Shown here: piece by piece, positions 47,199 to 56,093 of the stretch
Numbering within the stretch: position 1 is the stretch's first letter
Layout of the letters: each line of letters starts with the position of its first letter
Source: Hylemonella gracilis str. Niagara R
Lineage (GTDB): Bacteria > Pseudomonadota > Gammaproteobacteria > Burkholderiales > Burkholderiaceae_C
Length of the DNA stretch: 64,000 nucleotides
Reading direction: 5' to 3'
Assembly (NCBI RefSeq): GCF_000600295.1
Contig: NZ_JEMG01000001.1
Coordinates: forward strand, 263,459-327,458
The notes under the pieces: generated by a model
Told to the model about the DNA's origin: nothing
What the model saw: the letters and a program-made list of their open reading frames with translations, nothing else
The model's database searches: none
Position numbers and translations under genes: made by a program

Positions 47199-48185
47199 AT
47201 GAATACAGACAGATTTGACGCGACCCAAAGCCTGGCCGTCGCCAAAATGACCTTGGAAATAGAAGCCGCCGCCGTGACGGCCTTGTCCCGGCGGCTGGAT
47301 GGGCGTTTTGCGGCTGCCGTGCAGTGCGTGCTGGTCAGCAGCGGCCGTGTTGTGGTCATGGGCATGGGCAAAAGCGGTCACGTGGGACGCAAGATCGCGG
47401 CGACTCTGGCGTCCACCGGCACCCCCGCGCTGTTTGTGCATCCGGCGGAGGCCAGCCATGGTGATCTCGGCATGATCACGACACAGGACGTGGTCTTGGC
47501 TATCAGCAACAGCGGCGAGAGCGAGGAGCTGACCGTGCTGCTTCCGCTGATCAAGCGCATGGGAGTGCCTTTGATCGCGATGACCGGCCGGGCCACTTCC
47601 AGCCTGGCGCATCATGCAGAGCATCTGCTCGACACCTCGGTTGAGAGAGAAGCCTGTCCGCACAACCTGGCGCCCACGGCCAGCACCACCGCGCAATTGG
47701 CCATGGGCGATGCGCTCGCCATGGCACTGCTGGATGCCCGCGGCTTCAAGGCCGAGGATTTCGCGCGTTCGCATCCAGGGGGCGCACTGGGGCGTAAGTT
47801 GTTGACCATGGTCAACGACATCATGCGCAGCGGCGATGCTGTCCCAAGGGTATCGCTGAATGCCGACATGATGACGCTGATGCGCGAAATCAGCGCTAAG
47901 GGGCTGGGTTCCAGCGCAATCGTCGATGAAAATGACCGTCCCGTGGGAATTTTCACCGATGGTGACTTGCGGCGCCTGATCGAAAAAGGCGGCGACATCC
48001 GGCAGATGCGTGCAAGCGAGGTCATGCATCCTCGCCCGAGCACGATCGCACGCGAGGCCTTGGCCGTTGAAGCGGCCCAGTTGATGGAAATGCAGCGCAT
48101 CACCAGCGTGCTGGTGGTCGACGAGGCCGGCGTTCTGTGCGGGGCCTTGAACAGCAATGACTTGATGCGGGCCAAGGTGATCTGA
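47199..48185 (+). CDS. kdsD: Arabinose-5-phosphate isomerase KdsD
   Basis: A 328-residue enzyme converting ribulose-5-phosphate to arabinose-5-phosphate, the first step of Kdo synthesis for LPS. The SIS domain contains [22 protein letters not shown] and [13 protein letters not shown]. Two CBS domains follow (about 210-325), with [20 protein letters not shown] and [15 protein letters not shown]. Its stop shares a base with the kdsC start (TGATG), and lptC follows, so Kdo synthesis and LPS transport are co-expressed. Confidence 0.97.
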   Translation: MNTDRFDATQSLAVAKMTLEIEAAAVTALSRRLDGRFAAAVQCVLVSSGRVVVMGMGKSGHVGRKIAATLASTGTPALFVHPAEASHGDLGMITTQDVVLAISNSGESEELTVLLPLIKRMGVPLIAMTGRATSSLAHHAEHLLDTSVEREACPHNLAPTASTTAQLAMGDALAMALLDARGFKAEDFARSHPGGALGRKLLTMVNDIMRSGDAVPRVSLNADMMTLMREISAKGLGSSAIVDENDRPVGIFTDGDLRRLIEKGGDIRQMRASEVMHPRPSTIAREALAVEAAQLMEMQRITSVLVVDEAGVLCGALNSNDLMRAKVI

Positions 48186-48745
48186 TGATGGTGGATAGCA
48201 AGAAACCGGTTTTGAATTTCGTCCCCGATCTGCTCCTGCGCGCCCAGCAGGTGCGCCTCGTATTCTTTGACGTGGACGGTGTCTTGACCGATGGCGGCTT
48301 GCACCTTGGTGAGTCCGGGGAGGCACTGAAACGTTTCCATACGCTGGACGGTCATGGCATCAAACTGCTTCAACGCGTGGGCATCACGCCCGCCGTCGTG
48401 ACGGGACGTGACAGCCCCGCCTTGCGCGCCCGCTTGAAGGCATTGGGGGTTGAGCATGTGCACTACGGAACCGAAGACAAGCGACCGGCTGCTGAGCAAA
48501 CCATGGCCAGCCTCGGGCTGGACTGGGCTCAAGTTGCGTCCATTGGTGACGATTGGCCGGATTTGCCGGTCTTGACCCGCAGCGTGCTGGCTTGTGCTCC
48601 ACCCAACGCGCATGCCGAGGTGCGGGCGCGTGTCCACCATGTGACCCAGTTGGCTGGTGGCGCGGGCGCGGCGCGCGAGTTCTGCGACCTGCTGCTGATC
48701 GGCAGCGGACGGTACGCGTCATTGTTGGAAGAGGTCCTGCAGTGA
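48185..48745 (+). CDS. kdsC: Kdo-8-phosphate phosphatase KdsC
   Basis: A 186-residue HAD phosphatase releasing Kdo from Kdo-8-phosphate. The nucleophile motif is [15 protein letters not shown], followed by [11 protein letters not shown], motif II TGRDS and motif III in [12 protein letters not shown]. The reaction is the third of the Kdo pathway. The start overlaps kdsD by one base and the stop overlaps lptC (GTGA). Confidence 0.96.
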   Translation: MMVDSKKPVLNFVPDLLLRAQQVRLVFFDVDGVLTDGGLHLGESGEALKRFHTLDGHGIKLLQRVGITPAVVTGRDSPALRARLKALGVEHVHYGTEDKRPAAEQTMASLGLDWAQVASIGDDWPDLPVLTRSVLACAPPNAHAEVRARVHHVTQLAGGAGAAREFCDLLLIGSGRYASLLEEVLQ

Positions 48746-49428
48746 CGCGCTTGGGCGCCGGTCATCTCTTGCGCCAAGGCTGGGATCGGATCACGATCTA
48801 CCTGCCCATGCTGCTGATGCTGTTGCTGGCCCTCGGTACCTACTGGTTGATGCGTAGCTCGCCCTTGTTCGCGACGCCACGCGCGGAAAAGGAAGTTCGG
48901 CGAGATCCCGACTATGAAATGAAGCGTTTTTCCGTCAAGACTTTTGACCAGGAAGGGCGCTTGAAGACGGAGCTCTATGGGGAGCAGGCTTGGCATTATC
49001 CCCACAACGACATGCTCGAAATCCGTGATGTGCGGATACGCAACTACAACATCGAGCGCGGTTACTTCACCACTGCGACGGCGATGCGTGCCATCACCAC
49101 GTCAAAAGCCACCGAAGTGGAGCTGGTGGGACAGGCACATGTCCTCAGGCCGGCTGTCGTGGACAAGCAAGGCCGGGCTTTGCCGCGTGTGAGCTTTCGC
49201 AGCGAATACCTGCACGCTTTTCTGGACGAGGAACGGGTCACGTCCAACAAGCCCGTGGAGCTGATCCATGGAGAGAGTCGCATCGAGGCGCAAAGCCTGA
49301 ACTTCAGCAAATTCGATCAAGTCATTGAGTTGCGGGGGCGCGTCCGAGGGACCCTATTGCCGCGAGGCCCTGTTTCTGAGATCCAGGTTTTGCCGCCGGA
49401 GCAGGCCCCAGTCTCTCCCCGCCCTTGA
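48742..49428 (+). CDS. lptC: LPS export protein LptC
   Basis: A 228-residue bitopic protein that accepts LPS from LptB2FG and hands it to LptA. It has one helix (ITIYLPMLLMLLLALGTYWLM, about 18-38) and a periplasmic OstA-type beta domain with YEMKRFSVKTFDQEGRLKTELYG and LRPAVVDKQGRALPRVSFRSEYLHAFLDEERV. The start is GTG 48742, overlapping kdsC. In many betaproteobacteria lptA and lptB follow; here a terminator follows instead and no lptAB is present. Confidence 0.93.
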   Translation: MTRLGAGHLLRQGWDRITIYLPMLLMLLLALGTYWLMRSSPLFATPRAEKEVRRDPDYEMKRFSVKTFDQEGRLKTELYGEQAWHYPHNDMLEIRDVRIRNYNIERGYFTTATAMRAITTSKATEVELVGQAHVLRPAVVDKQGRALPRVSFRSEYLHAFLDEERVTSNKPVELIHGESRIEAQSLNFSKFDQVIELRGRVRGTLLPRGPVSEIQVLPPEQAPVSPRP

Positions 49429-49438
49429 ACGATAGCAA

Positions 49439-49473
49439 AAAGCCCCAGAGGCACTACCACCTTGGGGCTTTCT
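49439..49473 (+). terminator. Intrinsic terminator of kdsD-kdsC-lptC
   Basis: Arms AAAGCCCCA and TGGGGCTTT (49439-49471) pair around a loop of 15 bases; TTTC closes it. It starts 10 nt after the lptC stop. Confidence 0.85.
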
Positions 49474-49487
49474 TATCAGCTGTCATT

Positions 49488-49513
49488 AAATGCGGAGACA
49501 TGTCTCCGCATTT
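49488..49513. repeat. 26-base perfect palindrome between convergent genes
   Basis: AAATGCGGAGACA followed by its exact reverse complement, with no loop. It lies 21 nt downstream of the RNA-binding protein gene (minus strand) and is probably its terminator, though a long T-run is lacking. Confidence 0.7.
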
Positions 49514-49533
49514 GTCAGACAGGCTAGAGGCGA

Positions 49534-49932
49534 TCAGTAGCTGCGGCGTCCACCGCCGCCGTTGCCGCCACGCGGGTTGCCATAGGGGCTGCGAAAACCA
49601 CCATCACCGCCGCCATCACCGTAACCACCACCACCACCTTCACGGCGGGGGCCGCCAAAGCCGCCACTGCGGGGGGGGCGCGGCTCCATGGGGCGTGCTT
49701 CGTTGACGACCACGTTGCGGCCACTCAAGGGCTGACCGTTCAGGCCATTGATGGCAGCCTGCGCCTCGGCATCGCTCCCCATTTCGACGAAGCCGAAACC
49801 CTTGGAACGGCCGGTGTCGCGCTCCATCATGACCTTGGCACTGGTGACAGCGCCGAACTGGCCGAAAGCCTGCTCAAGATCGTTGTCACGAATCGAATAG
49901 GCCAGATTGCCCACGTAAAGTTTGTTGCCCAT
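49534..49932 (-). CDS. Glycine-rich RRM RNA-binding protein (cold-inducible type)
   Basis: A 132-residue protein with a single RRM (residues 1-80). RNP2 is LYVGNL at the N-terminus and RNP1 is KGFGFVEM near residue 44. A Gly/Arg-rich tail follows (about 85-132). This architecture is known from cyanobacterial and proteobacterial cold-induced Rbp proteins that bind RNA. ATG 49932 has AGGAG upstream. The transcript probably carries a leader of about 130 nt (promoter at 50071-50100), as expected for a temperature-responsive gene; that is inference. Confidence 0.93.
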   Translation of the reverse strand: MGNKLYVGNLAYSIRDNDLEQAFGQFGAVTSAKVMMERDTGRSKGFGFVEMGSDAEAQAAINGLNGQPLSGRNVVVNEARPMEPRPPRSGGFGGPRREGGGGGYGDGGGDGGFRSPYGNPRGGNGGGGRRSY

Positions 49933-50070
49933 CTAGGGACTCCTGAAAAACCGATGACAAGCGATGGGGTCCCTGAAACGCAAGCAATTCGTGAGTCGAT
50001 GCGAATTCGGCAGACTACCGCAATCTTGTGTTGAGCTGCTTAGGTAAACCTCCCTCACCCACACTTTCTT

Positions 50071-50100
50071 ATTATGAACTTGGAAGTATCCGGCCGGCAA
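50071..50100 (-). promoter_or_regulatory. Probable promoter of the RRM protein gene
   Basis: On the minus strand, -35 TTGCCG (50100-50095), an 18-base spacer, then -10 CATAAT (50076-50071). It would start transcription near 50064, leaving a leader of about 130 nt. Confidence 0.5.
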
Positions 50101-50271
50101 GAAAACTAAGCCTAGGACAAACCATAAAGCGTTAAAAGTTTGTGTTTTGAGGGTAAAGAAACCACGACTGCAGGCAAAAGCCCATGAACCGCCCAACCGC
50201 TTGCAATCCGTAGCCTGATCCTGCCCTACCGGCTGTAATGTGGCTGGTCAGGCTTGGCCGCCATCTCGGCA

Positions 50272-50277
50272 TATACT
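50272..50277 (+). promoter_or_regulatory. -10 element before the SAM-II riboswitch
   Basis: TATACT at 50272-50277 puts the transcript start near 50283-50284, exactly where the aptamer begins. No consensus -35 is visible, so the promoter is probably weak or activator-dependent. Confidence 0.55.
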
Positions 50278-50281
50278 CACG

Positions 50282-50364
50282 CAAGCGCCGATTTGATCCC
50301 GATTGCGGGCGCTGGAGTTGCACCCCCGAGGTGCGGATTCCAAAGTTCAGCTAAAGAAGGGGGC
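50282..50364 (+). ncRNA. SAM-II riboswitch aptamer upstream of metX
   Basis: The P1 arms AGCGCC (50284-50289) and GGCGCT (50308-50313) enclose a loop with GATTTGATCCCGATTGC, the conserved SAM-II pattern. After a longer than usual linker containing a hairpin (GCACC / GGTGC, 50320-50334) comes CAGCTAAAGAAGGGG (50348-50362), the conserved 3' strand. CCC in the loop (50298-50300) can pair with the final Gs to form the pseudoknot. SAM-II binds S-adenosylmethionine and represses methionine synthesis genes, which fits metX-metW next to it. Confidence 0.88.
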
Positions 50365-50419
50365 TTTCTGTGCACAGAGAAACCCGGCCCGGCTGAACGC
50401 TGCGCCGGGTTTTGTGTTT
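50361..50419 (+). terminator. Putative terminator/antiterminator platform of the SAM-II riboswitch
   Basis: A terminator-like hairpin AACCCGGC / GCCGGGTT (50381-50411) is followed by a T-rich tract. An alternative hairpin, GGGCTTTCTG / CAGAGAAACCC with loop TGCA (50361-50385), uses both the last Gs of the aptamer pseudoknot and the 5' arm of the terminator. The two cannot form together, giving a transcriptional switch. This is inference from pairing alone. Confidence 0.65.
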
Positions 50420-50432
50420 CTCGACGTATTCG

Positions 50433-51578
50433 ATGCTGATCGCCCTGCCCCAAAACATGCATTTCGACGCCGTCCTCCCCTTGCAGAGCGGCGCCAGCAT
50501 ACGCGGTTACAACCTGAGTTATGAGACCTATGGCCAGCTCAACGCCGATAGGTCCAATGCTGTCCTGATTTGTCACGCCCTCAACGCCTCGCACCATGTC
50601 GCTGGCGTTTACGCTGGTCAACCTGGAACCGAAGGGTGGTGGGACAACATGATTGGCCAGGGCAAACCCGTGGACACGGACAAGTTCTTCGTGATTGGCG
50701 TGAACAATCTCGGTTCTTGCTTTGGTTCCACGGGGCCGATGCATGTGAACCCCGACACAGGCAAGGTCTATGGTGCGGATTTTCCCGTCGTGACGGTGGA
50801 GGACTGGGTCAATGCGCAGGCGCGTCTGCTTGACAGCCTGGGCATCCGCCAACTGGCCGCCGTCATGGGCGGCAGTCTGGGTGGCATGCAGGCCTTGAGC
50901 TGGACCTTGCAGTATCCCGATCGCATGCGGCATGCCGTGGTGATTGCCAGCGCACCGAACCTGAATGCGGAGAACATCGCCTTCAACGAAGTGGCGCGCC
51001 GCGCCATCGTGACCGACCCGGACTTTCATGGCGGCCACTTCTATGCGCATGGCGTGATACCCAAGCGAGGGCTGCGCATCGCCCGCATGATTGGGCACAT
51101 CACCTACCTGAGCGACGATGTGATGAACGAGAAATTCGGTCGTGAGTTGCGTGGCGCCGTGGACGGCACCGCCAGGGCAGGTTACCAGTACAGCACGCAG
51201 GACATCGAGTTCCAGATCGAGAGCTATCTGCGCTACCAGGGCGACAAGTTCAGCGACTACTTTGATGCCAACACCTACCTCTTGATCACCCGCGCGCTGG
51301 ACTATTTCGACCCCGCGCGCGAGCATGGCGGCAATCTCACGATGGCCTTGGCCTCTGCAAGCTGTAAGTTTTTGCTGGTGAGTTTTTCGACCGATTGGCG
51401 CTTCTCGCCCGCGCGCAGCCGTGAGATCGTCAAGGGCCTGCTCGACAACCGACGTGACGTCAGCTACGCTGAAATTGACGCGCCGCATGGGCACGACGCT
51501 TTCTTGCTGGACGACCCGCGTTACCTGGGGGTGGTGAGATCCTATTTCGACAACATGGCGAAGGAGCTGCGGACATGA
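50433..51578 (+). CDS. metX: Homoserine O-acetyl/succinyltransferase MetX
   Basis: A 381-residue alpha/beta-hydrolase-fold enzyme that acylates homoserine, the first committed step of methionine synthesis. The signs are [29 protein letters not shown] and the nucleophile elbow [13 protein letters not shown]. Later come [27 protein letters not shown], the aspartate in FSTDWRFSP and the histidine in [15 protein letters not shown] 50433 is chosen from the family N-terminus ([10 protein letters not shown]); there is no good Shine-Dalgarno. metW overlaps the end (ATGA). A SAM-II riboswitch precedes it. Confidence 0.95.
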   Translation: MLIALPQNMHFDAVLPLQSGASIRGYNLSYETYGQLNADRSNAVLICHALNASHHVAGVYAGQPGTEGWWDNMIGQGKPVDTDKFFVIGVNNLGSCFGSTGPMHVNPDTGKVYGADFPVVTVEDWVNAQARLLDSLGIRQLAAVMGGSLGGMQALSWTLQYPDRMRHAVVIASAPNLNAENIAFNEVARRAIVTDPDFHGGHFYAHGVIPKRGLRIARMIGHITYLSDDVMNEKFGRELRGAVDGTARAGYQYSTQDIEFQIESYLRYQGDKFSDYFDANTYLLITRALDYFDPAREHGGNLTMALASASCKFLLVSFSTDWRFSPARSREIVKGLLDNRRDVSYAEIDAPHGHDAFLLDDPRYLGVVRSYFDNMAKELRT

Positions 51579-52156
51579 GCGACACGCGCATGCTGGAAGC
51601 GATCGCCAGTCTCGTTCATCGGGGATCGCGGGTGCTGGACCTGGGGTGCGGGGATGGCGCCCTGCTCGACCATTTGCGGGCTGAACGCGCTTGCAGCGGG
51701 TATGGCGTGGAATTGGACGACGCGAATGTGCAGGCCTGTGTGCGGCGTGGCGTCAACGTCATCCAGCTGAACCTGGATCAGGGTTTGTCGATGTTCGGGG
51801 ACCAGAGCTTCGATGTGGTCCTCCAAATCGACACCCTGCAGCATCTGCGCAATGCCGAGACCGTGCTGCAGGAGACGGCGCGCGTGGGCCGCACCGGCAT
51901 CGTGGCTTTCCCCAACTTCGCCCACTGGCCCAACCGCCTGAGCGTGCTGGCCGGGCGCATGCCCGTCACGCGCCGCCTGCCTTACCAGTGGTACGACACG
52001 CCCAACATCCGGGTCGGTACCCTGGCGGATCTGGAAGTCCTGGCGCATCGCATGGGCCTGCGCATCCAGGACAGCTTTGGCTTGCACCAGGGCCGCGTGG
52101 TGCGACGGTGGCCGAATCTGTGGGCCAGCACGGCGGTGCTGAAATTCTCGCGCTGA
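51575..52156 (+). CDS. metW: Methionine biosynthesis protein MetW
   Basis: A 193-residue methyltransferase-fold protein. It has a SAM-like motif [16 protein letters not shown], the acidic residue in GVELDD, and the family hallmark blocks [21 protein letters not shown] and [11 protein letters not shown]. MetW is always next to metX and is thought to assist the homoserine acyltransferase; it has no proven methyltransferase activity. Overlap with metX is ATGA, so both are under the riboswitch. Confidence 0.96.
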   Translation: MSDTRMLEAIASLVHRGSRVLDLGCGDGALLDHLRAERACSGYGVELDDANVQACVRRGVNVIQLNLDQGLSMFGDQSFDVVLQIDTLQHLRNAETVLQETARVGRTGIVAFPNFAHWPNRLSVLAGRMPVTRRLPYQWYDTPNIRVGTLADLEVLAHRMGLRIQDSFGLHQGRVVRRWPNLWASTAVLKFSR

Positions 52157-52171
52157 CGGAATCAGACTCCC

Positions 52172-52813
52172 ATGAAGCTCTACAACTTCTTTCGCAGTGG
52201 TACCTCATACCGCCTGCGCATCGCGCTCAATCTCAAGGGTGTGGACACCGAGCAGGTCGCGCTGGACCTGCGCAAGGAAGCGCATCTGAGCAAGGAATTC
52301 AAGGCCATCAACCCGCAGCAGCTGGTGCCTGCGCTGACCCTGGACAATGGCACCACCTTGATCCAGTCGCCGGCCATCATCGAATGGTTGGAGGAACGCT
52401 ATCCCCAGCCGCGCCTGCTGCCGCAGGACCCGGAGGCACGCGCCCATGTGCGGGCCTTGGCGGCCATCGTGGGCTGCGATATCCACCCCATCAACAACCG
52501 GCGCATCCTGGAATACCTGCGCAAGAACTTCGGCGCCGATGAGGCGGCTATCCTTGCCTGGTGTGGCACCTGGATAAGCGCGGGCTTCGATGCCATGGAG
52601 ACCCTGCTGGCGGCGGACCCGGGGCGAGGCGCCTTCTGTCACGGCCAGGCGCCTGGGCTGGCCGATGTCTATCTCGTGCCCCAAGTGGAAAGCGCGCGCC
52701 GCTTCAAGGTCGATCTGAGCCGTTGGCCGCTGATCAGCGCGGTCGATGCGGCATGCGCGCAGCTGGAGGCCTTCCAGCGTGCCGCACCTGCCGCGCAGGC
52801 GGACGCGGCTTGA
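52172..52813 (+). CDS. maiA: Maleylacetoacetate isomerase (zeta-class GST)
   Basis: A 213-residue glutathione-dependent isomerase that acts in tyrosine/homogentisate breakdown. The active-site motif is FRSGTSYRLRIALNLKG near the N-terminus (zeta class SSCxWRVR-like position; here RSGTSYR, with the first serine kept). The family features NPQQLVPAL, QSPAIIEWLEERYP and DIHPINNRRILEYL are present. It starts 15 nt after metW but has no pathway neighbours (hmgA, fahA). A related zeta-class GST function is possible. Confidence 0.88.
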   Translation: MKLYNFFRSGTSYRLRIALNLKGVDTEQVALDLRKEAHLSKEFKAINPQQLVPALTLDNGTTLIQSPAIIEWLEERYPQPRLLPQDPEARAHVRALAAIVGCDIHPINNRRILEYLRKNFGADEAAILAWCGTWISAGFDAMETLLAADPGRGAFCHGQAPGLADVYLVPQVESARRFKVDLSRWPLISAVDAACAQLEAFQRAAPAAQADAA

Positions 52814-52951
52814 ATTTGAACGGGTTGCGCTTCGCCCCCATCATCGTGTCCCTGCCGCACCGTGGGTTTCCCTTGGGGCACTTCCTGCATCGCAAGCGCG
52901 GGCGTACGATGGCACTCCGCGCATCCGAGTTCATCCTGAGAAACCGTTGCC

Positions 52952-54457
52952 ATGAACGCTCCTTTGACTACCTCGGCCCTGAACGCCTTCCTGCCTGCCC
53001 GGGCGCTGGAGGACATTGACCAAGCCTGGGACCGTGAGATCCTGCCCCAGCTGCAGGACTACATCGCAATCCCGGCCAAGTCGCCGATGTTCGACCCCTT
53101 GTGGACTGAACATGGGTACATCGACACCGTGGTGCGCCAGGCGGCCACGTGGGTGCAGGCGCAGAAGATCGACGGCCTGCAGCTGGAAATCATCCAACTC
53201 GAAGGCCGCACGCCCGTGCTTTTCTTCGAAGTGCCGGCCAGCAGTGGAGAACAAGGTCTGGACCCGTCGTCGCAGACGGTGCTCATGTACGGCCACCTGG
53301 ACAAACAGCCCGAGTTCAACGGCTGGCGCAAGGATCTCGGCCCCTGGACGCCCAAGTACGAGGACGGCAAGCTTTACGGGCGTGGCGGCGCGGACGATGG
53401 CTACGCCGTTTATGCCAGCATCGCGGCCATCGCCGCGCTCCAGCATCAGAAACTGTCGCACCCGCGCATCGTCGGCCTGATCGAGACTTGCGAGGAAAGC
53501 GGCTCCTACGACCTGCTGCCTTACCTAGACGCCCTCCGTGGTCGGGGCGCCACGGGCAAGGACCGCTTGGGCGAGGTGGGGCTGGTGGTCTGCCTGGACA
53601 GTGGCGCTGGCAACTATGAGCAGCTGTGGCTGACGACCAGCTTGCGCGGCATGGCCAGCGGCACGCTCAAGGTCGAAATCCTCACCGAGGGTGTCCACTC
53701 GGGCGATGCGAGCGGCGTCGTGCCCTCGAGCTTTCGCATCTTGCGCCATGTGTTGGATCGGCTGGAGGACAGCGCCACGGGTCGCCTGCTGCCCGCCAGC
53801 CTGCACTGCGAGGTTCCTGCCGAACGCCTGGCCCAGGCTCGCGCCACGGCCGCCATCCTTGGCGCAGACCTCTACAAACGCTTTCCTTGGGTGCATTACG
53901 ACTGCGAGGGCGACACCCGTTTCTCCCTGCCCACGACCACCGACCCGGTACAGGCCCTGCTCAACCGCACTTGGATACCTACCCTGAGCGTCACCGGCGC
54001 GGAAGGTCTGCCGGAGCTGCAGAACGCGGGCAATGTGCTCAGGCCCTCCACCGCGTTCAAGCTCTCGCTGCGCCTGCCGCCCCTGGTGGACGCAGCCACT
54101 GCCGTGCAGGAAGTCAAGGCCCTGCTGGAAGACAACGCGCCCTACCAGGCCCGCGTGACCTTCGATGGCACAGGCGCGGCCTCGGGTTGGAACGCGCCCG
54201 AAACCGCGCCCTGGTTCGCGCAGACGCTGGACGCCGCTTCGCGCAACTTTTATGGCGCACCCTGTGGCTTCATAGGCCAGGGTGGCACGATCCCGCTGAT
54301 GAACATGCTCTCGAAGGGGTTTCCACAGGCGCAGATGATGGTCTGTGGCGTGTTGGGACCCAAGAGCAACGCACACGGACCCAACGAATTCCTGCACGTG
54401 CCCTACGCCCGGCGTCTGACGGCTGCGGTCGCGCAAGTCATCGCCCGCATGCCTTGA
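52952..54457 (+). CDS. M20 family metallopeptidase (dipeptidase type)
   Basis: A 501-residue peptidase. The di-zinc site is visible: MYGHLDKQPEF (first metal His and catalytic Asp), GRGGADDGYAVYA (bridging Asp), ETCEESGSYDL (catalytic and metal Glu), CLDSGAG and NEFLHVPYARRL (last His). The lid domain lies in the middle (about 210-380). The family cleaves dipeptides or related amides such as carnosine; specificity is unknown. The stop shares a base with the next gene's ATG (TGATG), so they form an operon. Confidence 0.9.
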   Translation: MNAPLTTSALNAFLPARALEDIDQAWDREILPQLQDYIAIPAKSPMFDPLWTEHGYIDTVVRQAATWVQAQKIDGLQLEIIQLEGRTPVLFFEVPASSGEQGLDPSSQTVLMYGHLDKQPEFNGWRKDLGPWTPKYEDGKLYGRGGADDGYAVYASIAAIAALQHQKLSHPRIVGLIETCEESGSYDLLPYLDALRGRGATGKDRLGEVGLVVCLDSGAGNYEQLWLTTSLRGMASGTLKVEILTEGVHSGDASGVVPSSFRILRHVLDRLEDSATGRLLPASLHCEVPAERLAQARATAAILGADLYKRFPWVHYDCEGDTRFSLPTTTDPVQALLNRTWIPTLSVTGAEGLPELQNAGNVLRPSTAFKLSLRLPPLVDAATAVQEVKALLEDNAPYQARVTFDGTGAASGWNAPETAPWFAQTLDAASRNFYGAPCGFIGQGGTIPLMNMLSKGFPQAQMMVCGVLGPKSNAHGPNEFLHVPYARRLTAAVAQVIARMP

Positions 54458-55311
54458 TGAGCACCATGGACCAAAGCACGTACACGACGGCCGACGGCGA
54501 GACGCTGGCCATCCGCGACTGGCCGCTGGACGCGGGTGTCCATGCGCGTGGCTTGGTGCTGATCGTCCATGGCCTGGGTGAGCACAGCGGACGTTATGAG
54601 GAAATGGCCCAGCGTCTGCACATGCAGAGCTTCGTGGTGCGGGCTTATGACCACTATGGGCATGGCCATTCCAGCGGTGTTCGGGGCGCGTTGCCTACGC
54701 GGCGACGCCTCGTGGATGACTTGGCGCACATCGTCAACTTCACCCGCCGCACCATGGGTCAGGGACTGCCGCTGATCCTGCTCGGCCACAGCATGGGGGG
54801 CCTGGTGGCAGCCCATGCTGTGGCCTTGAACCGGGTGCGCGTCGATGGCCTGGTGCTGTCGTCACCCGCGCTGGACGCAGGCCTGAACTTTGGCCGGCGC
54901 TTGCTGCTGGCGATTCTGCCCGCCATTGCGCCCCATCTGCGCGCGCGCAACGGACTGGACGTCAACTGGCTATCCCACGACACCGAGGTGATCAAGGCCT
55001 ACCAGCGCGACACGCTGGTGCATGACCGCATTTCGGCCCGACTGGGGCGTTACATCGCCGACGCAGGCCCCCGGGTGGTCAAGGCCGCGCGGCATTGGCA
55101 CACGCCGACCCTCCTGCTCTACGCCGGCCAGGATCGGCTGGTCGACCCACAAGGCAGTGTTGCCTTCGCGCGGGCCGCAGCAGCGCAAGTCGAGCAGAAG
55201 TTGGTGGAGGTGCACTGCTACGCGCAGCACTACCACGAGATCTTCAACGAACTGCACCGCGAGCCGGTTTATCGGCAGCTGACGCAGTGGTTGAACGAGC
55301 GCTTCAGTTGA
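54457..55311 (+). CDS. Lysophospholipase/monoacylglycerol lipase-like alpha/beta hydrolase
   Basis: A 284-residue serine hydrolase. It has the oxyanion motif HGLGEHSGRYEEMA, the YDHYGHGHSSG block, nucleophile elbow GHSMGGLVA, catalytic Asp in AGQDRLVDP and His in QHYHEIFNEL. These are typical of PldB/monoglyceride lipases. No signal peptide, so it is cytoplasmic or membrane-associated. ATG 54457 overlaps the peptidase stop; ATG 54466 is an alternative. Its 3' end overlaps the convergent rsmE gene by 8 nt. Confidence 0.9.
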   Translation: MSTMDQSTYTTADGETLAIRDWPLDAGVHARGLVLIVHGLGEHSGRYEEMAQRLHMQSFVVRAYDHYGHGHSSGVRGALPTRRRLVDDLAHIVNFTRRTMGQGLPLILLGHSMGGLVAAHAVALNRVRVDGLVLSSPALDAGLNFGRRLLLAILPAIAPHLRARNGLDVNWLSHDTEVIKAYQRDTLVHDRISARLGRYIADAGPRVVKAARHWHTPTLLLYAGQDRLVDPQGSVAFARAAAAQVEQKLVEVHCYAQHYHEIFNELHREPVYRQLTQWLNERFS

Positions 55312-56050
55312 AGGCTTGCAGCGTCAACGCAGCCAAGGCGGCTAGCGGGGCCGTTTCGGCTCTCAGCGTGCGCGGCCCCAGGCTGAGCGCGTGGAAACCT
55401 GTGGCAAGCGCGGCCTTTTCCTCTGCCGGACTCAAGCCACCTTCGGGGCCAGACAGCAGCAAGACCGGGCCCTCAAATTCCTGAGACATGAGGACACGGC
55501 TCAGTGGCTGGCTGTCCGTGTCCAGGGACAACACGAAACGCCGTTGAACAGAGGATTGGTGCCAGGCCTGGAAGTCCTGTAAGGGGCGGGCAGCATGCAC
55601 GGGCGGCAGGCGGTTGCGGCCGCATTGTTCGCAAGCCGCGATGGCGATGCCTTGCCAGTGCATCTGCTTCTTGAGGGCGCGGTCGGCGCTCAGGCGCAGC
55701 ACGCTGCGCTCGGCCAGCAAGGGCTGAATGCTGGCGGCACCAAGTTCCACGGCTTTTTCCACCAGCCAGTCCATGCGTTCATTGGCGGGCATCCCGACGG
55801 CCAAATGCACTTCCAGCGGGGCTTCGCGTTCGATGGCATGGTGTTGCTCCACGCGGACCGCGACATTGGCACGGCCCATGCGCAGGATGGTCGCGGCCCA
55901 CTCTCCGTTGCGGCCATTGAACAAGGTGATGGTGTCCTCGGGTTGCAGGCGCAGCACCTGCACATGGCGCGCGGTCTCCGGGGGAAGCTCGATCTCGGCT
56001 CCCGCACGGAGCACCGTCGAGGCATCTTCTGGGCAGAAAAAACGTGGCAT
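55304..56050 (-). CDS. rsmE: 16S rRNA (uracil-1498-N3)-methyltransferase RsmE
   Basis: A 248-residue SPOUT-fold enzyme that methylates U1498 in the decoding region of 16S rRNA. The N-terminal PUA-like domain begins MPRFFCPE and has HVQVLRLQPEDTITLFNG. The SPOUT part has GMPANERMDWLVEKAVELGA, LLLSGPEGGLSPAEEKAA and the knot ending LSLGPRTLRAETAPLAAL. ATG 56050 is the family start. It lies 43 nt after amgK on the same strand. Confidence 0.95.
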   Translation of the reverse strand: MPRFFCPEDASTVLRAGAEIELPPETARHVQVLRLQPEDTITLFNGRNGEWAATILRMGRANVAVRVEQHHAIEREAPLEVHLAVGMPANERMDWLVEKAVELGAASIQPLLAERSVLRLSADRALKKQMHWQGIAIAACEQCGRNRLPPVHAARPLQDFQAWHQSSVQRRFVLSLDTDSQPLSRVLMSQEFEGPVLLLSGPEGGLSPAEEKAALATGFHALSLGPRTLRAETAPLAALAALTLQAFN

Positions 56051-56093
56051 CTGGGCCGTAGGCGGTACGTGGGCAGGAAGGTGCAACACGCCT

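Noticed and set aside
47612-48640. A ~340-codon open frame antisense to kdsD/kdsC
   Set aside because: No recognisable domain and it crosses two firmly identified genes.
49560-49680. Repetitive CCACC/GCC tracts that could suggest a repeat array or CRISPR
   Set aside because: They encode the glycine-rich tail of the RRM protein; there are no regular spacers.
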